Origin: JAFGJQ01 sp964495075
GTDB lineage: Bacteria > Planctomycetota > Phycisphaerae > UBA1845
Direction of reading: 5' to 3'
DNA: 64,000 nt
Assembly (NCBI GenBank): GCA_964495075.1
Contig: CAZBUJ010000019.1
Span: 7,305-71,304, forward strand
Both the position numbers and the translations under genes were made by a program. The notes beneath the pieces are model-generated. The model was not told where the DNA came from and ran no database searches. It saw nothing but the letters and a program-made list of their open reading frames with translations. Shown here in pieces: positions 19,114 through 26,586 of this stretch (position 1 is the first letter of the stretch; each line of letters opens with the position of its first letter).

Positions 19114-20247
19114 TCAACGGCGACGAATCGATCCGGCGTGTTCTCCCGCATCGACGTCGCGGACTGCTTCCGGAAGGCGGCTCCGGGGGAGTTCCAGCCG
19201 AAAGACGGAGCCCTCGCCCTTGGTGGATTCGAACGAGACCGTGCCGCCGTGCTCCTGTACGATTTTCCGCGTCGTCAGCAGCCCCAATCCTGTTCCTTTA
19301 CCCGATTCTTTGGTCGAGAAGAAATTCGTGAACACCTTCTGCTTCACGTCGTATTCCATACCACAGCCGTTGTCGGTCATCTCATAGGTCAGAACGCCGT
19401 TTTGATCGCGGGTGGCCAGGCATACCCGACGATCTTCCCGGTTGCTCATCTCGCACGCGTCCAGGGCGTTCGAAACCAGGTTCGCCAGACACGTGTGGAT
19501 GCCCTCCTTGTCGAGAGGGGCGTCGAGGATGCCCTCGTCCAGCTCCGCCTGAAGTTGGATGCCTGATTGCGTGGCGGTGTCGCGGAAAAGTTCGATGACC
19601 TCCCGGGCGATCTGGTTTGGATCCACCATGCTCACGTGCGGGGTCCGACCCCGCGCGAAGTCCAGGAACTCCCGAGCGAAGGCGGAGATGCGGGTGATAT
19701 TCTCCTCAAGGATGTCCCAGCCCTGTCGGATCTTCTCGCCGTTATTCCGGCGGATGCCGGAACTGACCACGTACATGCCGCCTTCCAGGCCCATGATCAG
19801 GTTCTTGATCCCGTGGGCAAGCCCGGCCACGGTCTGCCCCACCGCCGCCAGACGCTCGGCCGCCAGCTTCTCCTCCTCCAGGCGTTTCATCTCGCTGATG
19901 TCGGCCGACATCTCGATGATGTAGCGGACCTCACCGTCCTTGCGAACCAGGGGCACCGTTCGTACCAGGTAGTGCGTCGGCTTGCCTTCCGAAGGGGCGA
20001 CGCCCGGCTCCTCGCGGACGCGGGCCTTGCCGTCGCAGAAGCTAAGGGCGGCCCCGCAGTCCTCACATCGCGCGGTTCGGTTCTTGTACACCGAAAAGCA
20101 GTGGCGGTTCTGCCAGGTGCCATAGGTCTCCGCGAACGTCCGGTTCGCCTCGACGATCCTGTAATCCCGGTCGATGACGCAAATGCTGATCGGAACCTGG
20201 TTGAATAACTCGGTCCGGATCCAGTGCCTGACCTGCCCGGAGATCAT
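19114..20247 (-). CDS. PAS-domain sensor histidine kinase
   Basis: 377 residues, no membrane segment, so a cytoplasmic sensor. PAS domain in residues 10-125, with a cysteine-rich insertion (HCFSVYKNRTARCEDCG) in the middle. Phosphoacceptor helix at about 150: GLAHGIKNLIMGLEGG, a known HisKA variant without the usual HE pair. ATPase domain: N box SNALDACE, DNGCGM, GKGTGLGL. Its ATG overlaps the TGA of the upstream receiver gene by four bases, which indicates translational coupling. Its place next to the redox complex and its Cys-bearing PAS suggest it reads redox state or a metal cofactor (inference). Confidence 0.93.
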   Translation of the reverse strand: MISGQVRHWIRTELFNQVPISICVIDRDYRIVEANRTFAETYGTWQNRHCFSVYKNRTARCEDCGAALSFCDGKARVREEPGVAPSEGKPTHYLVRTVPLVRKDGEVRYIIEMSADISEMKRLEEEKLAAERLAAVGQTVAGLAHGIKNLIMGLEGGMYVVSSGIRRNNGEKIRQGWDILEENITRISAFAREFLDFARGRTPHVSMVDPNQIAREVIELFRDTATQSGIQLQAELDEGILDAPLDKEGIHTCLANLVSNALDACEMSNREDRRVCLATRDQNGVLTYEMTDNGCGMEYDVKQKVFTNFFSTKESGKGTGLGLLTTRKIVQEHGGTVSFESTKGEGSVFRLELPRSRLPEAVRDVDAGEHAGSIRRR

Positions 20248-20699
20248 TTTGCGCCTCCTTCGCGCGGTCCAGACACGCTCTTCGTTGGCTCGATCAGTGA
20301 AGCCACGATCTCCAGGAACTCCGGAACGACCACCGGCTTCTCGATGTATAGCTGCGGCACTGGAACTCGCTCGTCCGGCATGATCTTGCGGAAAGCATCC
20401 GGCCCGACCGTGCTCGACCGGCTGAAGGCGCTGAGAAACACCACCGGAATGTCGCGGAGCCGCGGGTCAAGCTTGAGCTCTCGATACAGGGCGACCCCCG
20501 ACCGCCGCGGCATCATGATGTCCAGCGTGATCAGATCGGGCGATCGCTCTCGGGCGATGGACAGCGCGGCCTCGGCGTCCGCCGCCGAGCACGCCTCGTA
20601 CCCGTGGTCCTCGAGCACCGTCGTGAGGTAAGCAAGGATGGACAGCTCGTCGTCGATCACCAGGACTTTCTTCCTGTCTGAAGCCGATCGTTCGGTCAT
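20244..20699 (-). CDS. Stand-alone response regulator receiver protein (3)
   Basis: 151 residues, receiver only: VLVIDDELS, phosphoacceptor in ITLDIMMPRRSG, Ser/Ala switch in VFLSAFSRSS, Lys in YIEKPVV. Its ATG overlaps the stop of the NrfD-cytochrome fusion gene (ATGA), and its stop overlaps the kinase start in the same way. It is therefore translationally tied both to the redox complex and to the kinase. Confidence 0.92.
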   Translation of the reverse strand: MTERSASDRKKVLVIDDELSILAYLTTVLEDHGYEACSAADAEAALSIARERSPDLITLDIMMPRRSGVALYRELKLDPRLRDIPVVFLSAFSRSSTVGPDAFRKIMPDERVPVPQLYIEKPVVVPEFLEIVASLIEPTKSVSGPREGGAK

Positions 20700-22651
20700 G
20701 GGCCTTCACTCGGTTCCTCGCCACGCCCGACCAGCCGGGCCGTGTCGACCGGCTCGATTTCGGTTCTGTGGCACGTGTCGCACCGCCCATGATGGGGCCG
20801 GTCCCGTTTCTGCGCCACGTTGTCGTGGCAGGTGATGCACAAGCCGTGCATTGCGTCCAGGTAGCCCGGCGCGAAGCCGGTCATGCCTTGCTCGGGTGCG
20901 GGAATGCGCGACCCCTCCACGATCATCTCGGCGTGGCACGCCTGGCATGTCTTGGCCGTCTGTCGGGTCTTGCGGGCCGGCGCGTCGCCGTGGCACTCCA
21001 CGCAGCCCTTGTTGCCGCCGACCTTGGCCACGTGGAAGGCGTGGTCGAAGGTGTCGGTGATCTCGTACATGTCACGGTGGCATTGGTGGCACGACGTGTT
21101 CTCGTCGAAGGGGACGTTCTGGTGATGGCACAGGCCGCACGCACTGTCCCCGCCGAGCTCATGGATGTGCCCGGCGTGGTCGAATGGAACCCACCGCTCG
21201 TCGCGGTTGCCGTTGATGAGCATCAGCTTCACTGCGGCCTGGCCCGCCCCGGCCGGCACGGCGTCGGGACCGCCAAGCCCGGGCACGGCATACAACCGCC
21301 CCGGTTCGCCTTCGACGCGGATCGCCAGCGCGTCGACAGTCCGCGCCGGCGACACGGGGTTCGCTCGCGGTATGGGCCCGAACACGGCGTCGGCCGGCAG
21401 GATGCCGACGGTCAAGGCCGCGGTGATCACCACGATCAGCGAGTAGCGCCGGGGCGAGGCGACCGCGGCGGCGAAGGCCTCGGGAATGCCGGCCGTGTCG
21501 TCGCTTGGCGGGATCAACGGTTCAGAGTGTTCAGACGCCTCCGGGTAGACCTTCAGGTGCTCCACGAAGTAAATGAAAACCAGGATCGCCGCCGACACCA
21601 CGCCCACGCTCACCGCCAGCTCCGTCCAGGCGGGCACGTAGGGCAACCCGTCCGGCCGGGTGAACGTCACGATGCACGTGTCGAACCGGTACCCGATCAT
21701 CCCCAGCACCGTAAGACTGGCGCATACGCCGAGCCCCGCGACGCTGCTCCGAATCTTGCGAAACGCCAGGAGCGTCGCCGGAACCAAGGCGCTGACCAGC
21801 ATCTCGAACAGAAACAGGAAACCCTGCCAGGACCCGTCGAAAGCGCAGCCGAGATTCCCGCGGATCAGCAGATCCGTCAGGCGAAGGGCGGCGTACGCGA
21901 ACAGCACGGCGCAGGCCACTCGCCCGAGCCCGCTCAAGAGGTCGGTCCGAATCCTGTGCCCGAAGAACCAGCCCGACAGCAACGACTCGAGCGTGACCAT
22001 CATCAGCCCGAGCCCCACCGCCGAACCGAAGAACAGCACATAGATGATGGGACTGTACCACAGCGGGTGGACCCGGAACGGCTGGATCAGAAACAGGGAT
22101 CCGAGCGAGGACTGGTGCAACGTCGACAGCACAATCCCCGCGATGACCAGTGGAATGGTGAACCGCGTGATGATCCGGTGAACCGCCCGTAAGATCGCTC
22201 TGTCGAACCACGGGTGTTCCAGAACCACGGGGCTGAACTCGAGCGTGAGCACCGTCAGGTACAGCATGACGCACATGCCCACTTCGAACAGCACCGAGTG
22301 GTGCTGCGGGAAGATGATCAGTTGCCAGCCGTGCCAGGGCAGTCCCAGGTCGTACATCAGGCCGACGGCCACGGCCACGTAGCCGAGAAACGCGGTCAGG
22401 ATCGCTGGCCTGGCGAACGGGCGGTACTTCTCCAGGCCGAAAACGTAAACCGTGGCCGCCAGAACGAATCCCCCGGCCGCCAGGGCGACACCCGCCATGA
22501 CATCGAACGCAATCCACAAGCCCCACGGCGTGGCGTCATTCAGACCGGTGGTCGCCCCGAGGCCGTGCATGTATCGGACCACCGTAACCACCACCCACAC
22601 GCCGATGATCGCCCATAGGATCGACTTGAACAGACTGAATGACCTACTCAT
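20696..22651 (-). CDS. NrfD/HybB-type membrane subunit fused to hexahaem cytochrome c
   Basis: 651 residues. Residues 1-375 contain about ten membrane helices of the NrfD/HybB/HmcC quinone-site family (for example DATPWGLWIAFDVMAGVALAAGG near 40). Another helix near 405-425 leads to a Pro-rich linker. Residues about 480-640 hold six CXXCH haem-c sites (CGLCH, CHQCH, CVECH, CQACH, CITCH, CDTCH) with additional His residues for second ligands. In Hmc-type complexes the NrfD subunit and the multihaem cytochrome are separate genes; here they are one polypeptide, with the haem domain expected in the periplasm. It overlaps the ferredoxin gene by eight bases. It likely passes electrons between a periplasmic donor, the quinone pool and the cytoplasmic iron-sulfur subunits; the direction is unknown. 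Confidence 0.93.
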   Translation of the reverse strand: MSRSFSLFKSILWAIIGVWVVVTVVRYMHGLGATTGLNDATPWGLWIAFDVMAGVALAAGGFVLAATVYVFGLEKYRPFARPAILTAFLGYVAVAVGLMYDLGLPWHGWQLIIFPQHHSVLFEVGMCVMLYLTVLTLEFSPVVLEHPWFDRAILRAVHRIITRFTIPLVIAGIVLSTLHQSSLGSLFLIQPFRVHPLWYSPIIYVLFFGSAVGLGLMMVTLESLLSGWFFGHRIRTDLLSGLGRVACAVLFAYAALRLTDLLIRGNLGCAFDGSWQGFLFLFEMLVSALVPATLLAFRKIRSSVAGLGVCASLTVLGMIGYRFDTCIVTFTRPDGLPYVPAWTELAVSVGVVSAAILVFIYFVEHLKVYPEASEHSEPLIPPSDDTAGIPEAFAAAVASPRRYSLIVVITAALTVGILPADAVFGPIPRANPVSPARTVDALAIRVEGEPGRLYAVPGLGGPDAVPAGAGQAAVKLMLINGNRDERWVPFDHAGHIHELGGDSACGLCHHQNVPFDENTSCHQCHRDMYEITDTFDHAFHVAKVGGNKGCVECHGDAPARKTRQTAKTCQACHAEMIVEGSRIPAPEQGMTGFAPGYLDAMHGLCITCHDNVAQKRDRPHHGRCDTCHRTEIEPVDTARLVGRGEEPSEGP

Positions 22652-23522
22652 GTTTATTTCCGGTGTCCGCGTCGGATGGTTGGGCGTCCGCCGGCGTCGC
22701 GGCTTCCGCGGTCTCCTCGATCGAATGAGGCCGATCTGCGCCGGCGGACGTCGGCGTGAGCGCGGCCTCCGCCTGGAGTTGCATGCGACGCCCGATGATG
22801 AAGTAGATCCCCGACATGGCCGCGGCCATGCCCACGATGACGGGGGGCACCTTGGTGAGCGACGCCCAGGTCAGCCGGGGAAGCGCTTCGTCCCCGAGGT
22901 CCGGCTTCCAACCGAGGAAGCCGAGCGGGATGTCCGAGATGTAAAGAACCGAGGTCCCTCCGACCTCGTGCTCGCCGAAGACCTTGTTCGCGTATCGGCC
23001 CGGGTTCTGCGCGATCCGTTCGTGGGCGACCGCCAGCATCTCGGCACGCTTCCCGAAGATCGTGGCCTGTTCCGGGCACGCTTCGGTACACGCCGGCTGT
23101 TTGCCCTCCTCGATGCGGCCGTAGCACATCGTGCATTTGCGGATGTACGGGACGGGCTTGTCCCAGTCGTACCGGGGGATTCCATACGGGCAGGCCATCA
23201 TGCAATAGCGACAGCCCATGCACTTGTCGCCGTCGTAGATCACCGGCCCTTGGTCGGTCTTTTTCAGGGCGCCGACGATGCAGGCCGACGCACACGCCGG
23301 GTCGACGCAGTGCCGGCACTGCTGGCGAATGAAACGCCCGCCGGGATGTCGCAGGATCGTCGTGAAGCGGGTGTTGGACAGGCCGTCGATGCGGAGCTTC
23401 CAACGCCACGGTCGATCCTTGCCCAGGTGGTTCTCGCTCTTGCACGCCGCCACGCACGTCTCACATCCGGTGCATTTCGTGGTGTCGGTCAGAATGGCAT
23501 ACGTGTTCGCGTCTAGACTCAT
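22644..23522 (-). CDS. Four-cluster ferredoxin subunit with C-terminal membrane anchor (HmcB/HybA-like)
   Basis: 292 residues. Sixteen Cys in four clusters typical of DmsB/HybA/HmcB electron-transfer subunits: CTGCETCVAAC, CRHCVDPACASAC, CMGCRYCMMACPYG, CTMCYGR...CTEACP. A single helix near 235-255 anchors it. No Tat signal is visible at the start, so the clusters should face the cytoplasm. ATG at 23522 overlaps the stop of the NarI-like gene (ATGA). The frame stays open upstream to 24080, but that part overlaps the neighbour and has no family. The Ala/Asp/Thr-rich tail of about 45 residues is probably disordered. Confidence 0.93.
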   Translation of the reverse strand: MSLDANTYAILTDTTKCTGCETCVAACKSENHLGKDRPWRWKLRIDGLSNTRFTTILRHPGGRFIRQQCRHCVDPACASACIVGALKKTDQGPVIYDGDKCMGCRYCMMACPYGIPRYDWDKPVPYIRKCTMCYGRIEEGKQPACTEACPEQATIFGKRAEMLAVAHERIAQNPGRYANKVFGEHEVGGTSVLYISDIPLGFLGWKPDLGDEALPRLTWASLTKVPPVIVGMAAAMSGIYFIIGRRMQLQAEAALTPTSAGADRPHSIEETAEAATPADAQPSDADTGNKHE

Positions 23523-24235
23523 ATGGGTACGGACTCCTTGCCGAGCGCCTTGGCGACGTCCCGGCCCGCCGTGGCCGGAAAGCGCCAGCCCAGGTCGGAT
23601 ACCAGTTGAGAGAACGGGATCAGCACGCAGTGGGCGATCTTTGAAAACGGGGTCAGCACGAAGACCAATTCGGCGCTGAGGACGTGGATCAGCAGCATCA
23701 CCGGGTAATCCACGGGACACCACGTGGGGTGCGAGGCCAGAAACCCGCTGACAAACGGTGCCATCAGCAGCCAGGGCCAGGCGTAATCCTGTGCCCGGCT
23801 CAACGTTCTCGACAGCGGCGAACCGACCCGACCCGCGAACAGCGCCAGCGCCGCGACGACCGTGACGACCGTCAGGACGTCGGCCACCCGGGGCGGCAGG
23901 GCCGCCCAGCGGATCCCGAGGCCGCGCTCCCAGAGATGAATGTGCGCGAACAGAAAGATCGGCACGATGATCAGTCCCGCATGGAAGACCACGCTGATGA
24001 TGCTGTAGACGCCACGCGTCCGCCCCAGCCGCGAGAACGGAAACAGGGTCCACAACGTACGTTGTCGGATGATGGGCCACAGCAGCCGCTTGTCGCCGGC
24101 CAGGGCGTACGTCCTGATGGCGCCGTAGATGGTCAGCCCCACGAGTCGGGCCAGACCGAACACCATCACGGCAAACGTGAACCGGAACAACGGCCCACGC
24201 GCGAATTCGAGCATCGCTTCGACGGTTTCGTTCAC
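23519..24235 (-). CDS. NarI/DsrM/HmcE-like cytochrome b membrane subunit
   Basis: 238 residues with about five membrane helices. Paired His candidates for haem b lie in the helices FHAGLIIVPIFLFAHIHLWE (about 95-115) and LIHVLSAELVF plus FSKIAH (about 185-205). This layout fits the nitrate reductase gamma/DsrM/TmcC family that passes electrons between quinone and a CCG-domain protein. It sits between the CCG gene (ATGA overlap at 24232-24235) and the ferredoxin gene, the usual partners. Confidence 0.88.
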   Translation of the reverse strand: MNETVEAMLEFARGPLFRFTFAVMVFGLARLVGLTIYGAIRTYALAGDKRLLWPIIRQRTLWTLFPFSRLGRTRGVYSIISVVFHAGLIIVPIFLFAHIHLWERGLGIRWAALPPRVADVLTVVTVVAALALFAGRVGSPLSRTLSRAQDYAWPWLLMAPFVSGFLASHPTWCPVDYPVMLLIHVLSAELVFVLTPFSKIAHCVLIPFSQLVSDLGWRFPATAGRDVAKALGKESVPI

Positions 24236-25734
24236 TTTGAGACAGCCTCCGGTGTGCTCTTTTGCTCCTCGGCCGCCGGGTCGATTCGACCGGACTCGAC
24301 GCCCTCCGCTTTCTTCAGGTCCGAGTAGTCGATGGCCTTGTACAACAGGTCGTGCAGGCCGACGATCTCACACTCCACCTGCCGATCTTCCACCAGTTCC
24401 TTGAGCTGTTTCTTGCAGTTGGCGCACGGTCCGACGCAGTACGCGGCCCCGGTGGCACGGATCTGTTCCGCCTTGGCCAGACCGGAAACGCCCGTGCGAT
24501 AGGGTCTCAGCTCGTCGATCGAGACCGTGCCGCCCCCGCCGCCGCAACAGATGTTCTCTTCGCGGTTGGGGGTCATCTCCACGTAGTCCTCGCAGATGTA
24601 CTTGAGGAGTTCGCGGGGCTGCTCGGTAATCCACCGGGTCCGGGCGATGTTGCATGGATCGTGGTAAGTCACCCGTTCCTTGATCGCACCGCGGATCAGC
24701 TTGAGCTTGCCCGCCTTCCACGCCTCGTAGGCGTACTCCATGCAGTTGATCACCGGCAGAGATGCCTTGCCCCCGTAGAACATGGGGAGGCCGAACTTGG
24801 CCGACCGGCTGGCGTGACCGCACTCGCCGATCATCACCGCCTTCGCTTTAAGCCGCCGGGCCTCGGCGTCCACCTTGCCGACCACCCGGTCCCAGATGCG
24901 GTCGCTGTAGAACAAACCGTAATTGATGCCGTCGAAGTACTGCGTGCCGATGGTCCACGAGGCGCCCGTGGCCGCCAGAACCGCCGCGTTGCCCATCAGC
25001 GTCTCGGCCTCGATCATGAAGTCGCTGACGGCCGGAAAGAACGCGTAGTCGGCGCCGTCGACATCCAGCGGGAACTTGATTTCGACACCCTGTTCCTCCT
25101 GGATTTCCTCTTCCAGGAATTCCAGGCTGTCGATGATTGCCGGCAAGGGAAAGGCCGACGTGTTGCCGGTCTTGCCTTCCAGTTGCTCGCGGGTGCTGAC
25201 CAGTAGCGCACGCGGGACGATGTCGATCTCGCTGAGCACGTAGCGGGCCAGGTGCGTGAGCAACCCGTGATCGATCCCGGACGGACATTCCAGCGTGCAC
25301 TTGCGGCACGCCGTGCAGTTCCAGACCGCGGCGGCCAACGCCTGCACCTTTTCGTCGGTCAGATCGCCCCGGCCCGTCAGCCCGCCCCAGACCCGGCCGC
25401 CAAACGTGAAGTACCGCCGATAAATGTCCAACAGCATCGACGAGCGGTGACAGGGCACATCCGTTGGATCAGCGGTGGCCTGGTAGAGCATGCACTCGAC
25501 CGAGCACCGCCCGCACTTGGCCTGGATGCGGATGTAGTGGTCCAGTGCCAGGCTGTAGGAAGGGTTATGTCGCACAATGGCCGCGAAGGCCTCCAGGAAT
25601 CGGCGGGGACGGTCCTGCGTGAGCGGCTGCTCGACGTGATACCTGACGTCGAGTCGCTGCTCCCTGCGGACAGCCGCCGGCCTTGTGTTACGCCTCGCCT
25701 TCGCGAGATCGTCTGCGCCAGCTAGTGGTTTCAT
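24232..25734 (-). CDS. CCG-domain iron-sulfur protein (HmcF/TmcB/HdrD-like)
   Basis: 500 residues, cytoplasmic. N-terminal ferredoxin motifs CGRCSVEC (about residue 70) and CTACRKCTLECPSG (about 130). The C-terminal cysteine-rich domain has DPCNIAR, then CCGGGGG, then GPCANCKK, as in heterodisulfide reductase D and HmcF/TmcB. The first CCG module appears reduced (ECGHASRS only). Start ATG at 25734, because it overlaps the stop of the HTH gene by ATGA; the frame stays open to 25800. It should be the cytoplasmic electron input or output of the complex. Whether it carries a noncubane cluster able to reduce disulfides cannot be told from sequence. Confidence 0.9.
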   Translation of the reverse strand: MKPLAGADDLAKARRNTRPAAVRREQRLDVRYHVEQPLTQDRPRRFLEAFAAIVRHNPSYSLALDHYIRIQAKCGRCSVECMLYQATADPTDVPCHRSSMLLDIYRRYFTFGGRVWGGLTGRGDLTDEKVQALAAAVWNCTACRKCTLECPSGIDHGLLTHLARYVLSEIDIVPRALLVSTREQLEGKTGNTSAFPLPAIIDSLEFLEEEIQEEQGVEIKFPLDVDGADYAFFPAVSDFMIEAETLMGNAAVLAATGASWTIGTQYFDGINYGLFYSDRIWDRVVGKVDAEARRLKAKAVMIGECGHASRSAKFGLPMFYGGKASLPVINCMEYAYEAWKAGKLKLIRGAIKERVTYHDPCNIARTRWITEQPRELLKYICEDYVEMTPNREENICCGGGGGTVSIDELRPYRTGVSGLAKAEQIRATGAAYCVGPCANCKKQLKELVEDRQVECEIVGLHDLLYKAIDYSDLKKAEGVESGRIDPAAEEQKSTPEAVSK

Positions 25735-26147
25735 TCGTTGCTCCGCTGATTTGCCCATTTCCGGAAATACGCACAGTCCTCGCAGCGGTCGCGGGCCCAA
25801 CCGCCCTCGGTGCGGATGGCGCGAAGCTCAAAGCAGTTCAACGCTCTGGTCCGATAGGCCGGGCATTCGCTGCATGGCGGACCGGGCGGGCTTGCCTCTT
25901 TGTGGGGACTGTGATGGCACTCCCAACAGTAGGGGCGACCGTCCAACTCCTCGTCGAGCAACGCCGTGCTCATCTCGTTGCGGATCATGAACTGCCGAAG
26001 GTCGTCGACGAAAATGCGGAACTGACCCCCGATGGTCCGTTGCGCGGACAGGTTCTCCGCCTTGATCCACTTCACGATCGTGTCCGGGCTCACGAGGCAG
26101 TAGCGGGCGGCCTGTCCGGTCGTCAGTCCCATGGCCTTGCCGGTCAC
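25731..26147 (-). CDS. MerR/excisionase-type HTH regulator with Cys-rich C-terminus
   Basis: About 138 residues. The helix-turn-helix lies near the N-terminus (LTTGQAARYCLVSPDTIVKWI, then IGGQFRIFVDDLRQFM), as in excisionase/MerR-like DNA-binding domains. The tail holds CWECHH, CSEC, one more Cys and CEDC, a likely Zn or Fe-S site. CWECHH matches CXXCH, but there is no export signal, so it is not a haem site. GTG at 26147 is chosen because AGGAAGG lies nine bases before it; GTG 26177 and ATG 26132 are alternatives. As the first gene of the redox operon it probably regulates it. Confidence 0.82.
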   Translation of the reverse strand: MTGKAMGLTTGQAARYCLVSPDTIVKWIKAENLSAQRTIGGQFRIFVDDLRQFMIRNEMSTALLDEELDGRPYCWECHHSPHKEASPPGPPCSECPAYRTRALNCFELRAIRTEGGWARDRCEDCAYFRKWANQRSNE

Positions 26148-26256
26148 GTTCGGCGTCCTTCCTGCCGGTTGCCTCACTTTCGCCCGAGCCGGTCAATCCG
26201 GCCCGAACGGTCGACGCGGCGGTGTCCCGCGTTTCGTTCGTCTCGTCGGTCGCGGT

Positions 26257-26271
26257 GCATTCGGCATACCA
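26257..26271 (-). promoter_or_regulatory. Candidate sigma-54 promoter for the redox operon
   Basis: On the minus strand TGGTATGCCGAATGC matches the TGGCACG-N4-TTGC consensus at GG and GC with exact spacing. Predicted start is about 70-100 bases before the HTH gene. A sigma-54 activator gene diverges from the same region. Confidence 0.4.
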
Positions 26272-26321
26272 GCGCCGACCGATCCCGGTTCAATCACGTA
26301 ATGCGCTTTCAAAAAAGAGGT

Positions 26322-26351
26322 TATGTAGACCCGCTCGCGGATACGGGTCAA
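26322..26351 (-). promoter_or_regulatory. Candidate sigma-70 promoter for the redox operon
   Basis: TTGACC, 18-base spacer, TACATA on the minus strand, upstream of the HTH gene and the sigma-54-like site. The -35 matches five of six consensus bases; the -10 is moderate. Confidence 0.4.
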
Positions 26352-26386
26352 GTGGCAATGGCAATCTGCAACATATCACAGCAGGA

Positions 26387-26401
26387 TGGCTTGCAAATCG
26401 C
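26387..26401 (+). promoter_or_regulatory. Weak sigma-54-like site toward the activator gene
   Basis: TGGCTTGCAAATCGC has GG and GC at the right distance but poor matches between. It could drive the activator gene at 26587, or simply form part of the TTGC/GCAA element cluster. Confidence 0.25.
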
Positions 26402-26586
26402 AACGTTTCCGGCTCACATGACGCGGTCCCGGGTGCCGAAGCGTCGGCGACCTCCGGCACGCCGGGGAAACCCCGCACCGCCACCGGGGGTCCGCGTGGA
26501 CAGGGCTTCTCCACGCGGGACGCCTCCCGCGCCGCCCCGGCCTCACGAACCGACGCCCCGGGTGGCGGGCGTCGAAGGGCGCTGTC

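Larger units (their letters stand above)
26148..26586. other. Regulatory region between divergent HTH and sigma-54 activator genes
   Basis: No coding frame resembles a family. It contains the promoter candidates listed separately and several TTGC/GCAA/TGGCAAT elements between 26351 and 26405 that could bind an activator. The central part is AT-richer than the flanking genes. Confidence 0.45.

Noticed and set aside
20768..22192. 474-codon plus-strand frame
   Set aside because: Antisense to the NrfD-cytochrome gene, whose six CXXCH sites confirm the minus strand.
22644..24080. N-terminal extension of the ferredoxin gene
   Set aside because: The added residues overlap the NarI-like gene and have no family; the ATG at 23522 overlaps the previous stop by ATGA.
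25938..26000. CXXCH-like CWECHH as a haem-c site
   Set aside because: The protein has an N-terminal HTH and no export signal, so haem c attachment is not expected.
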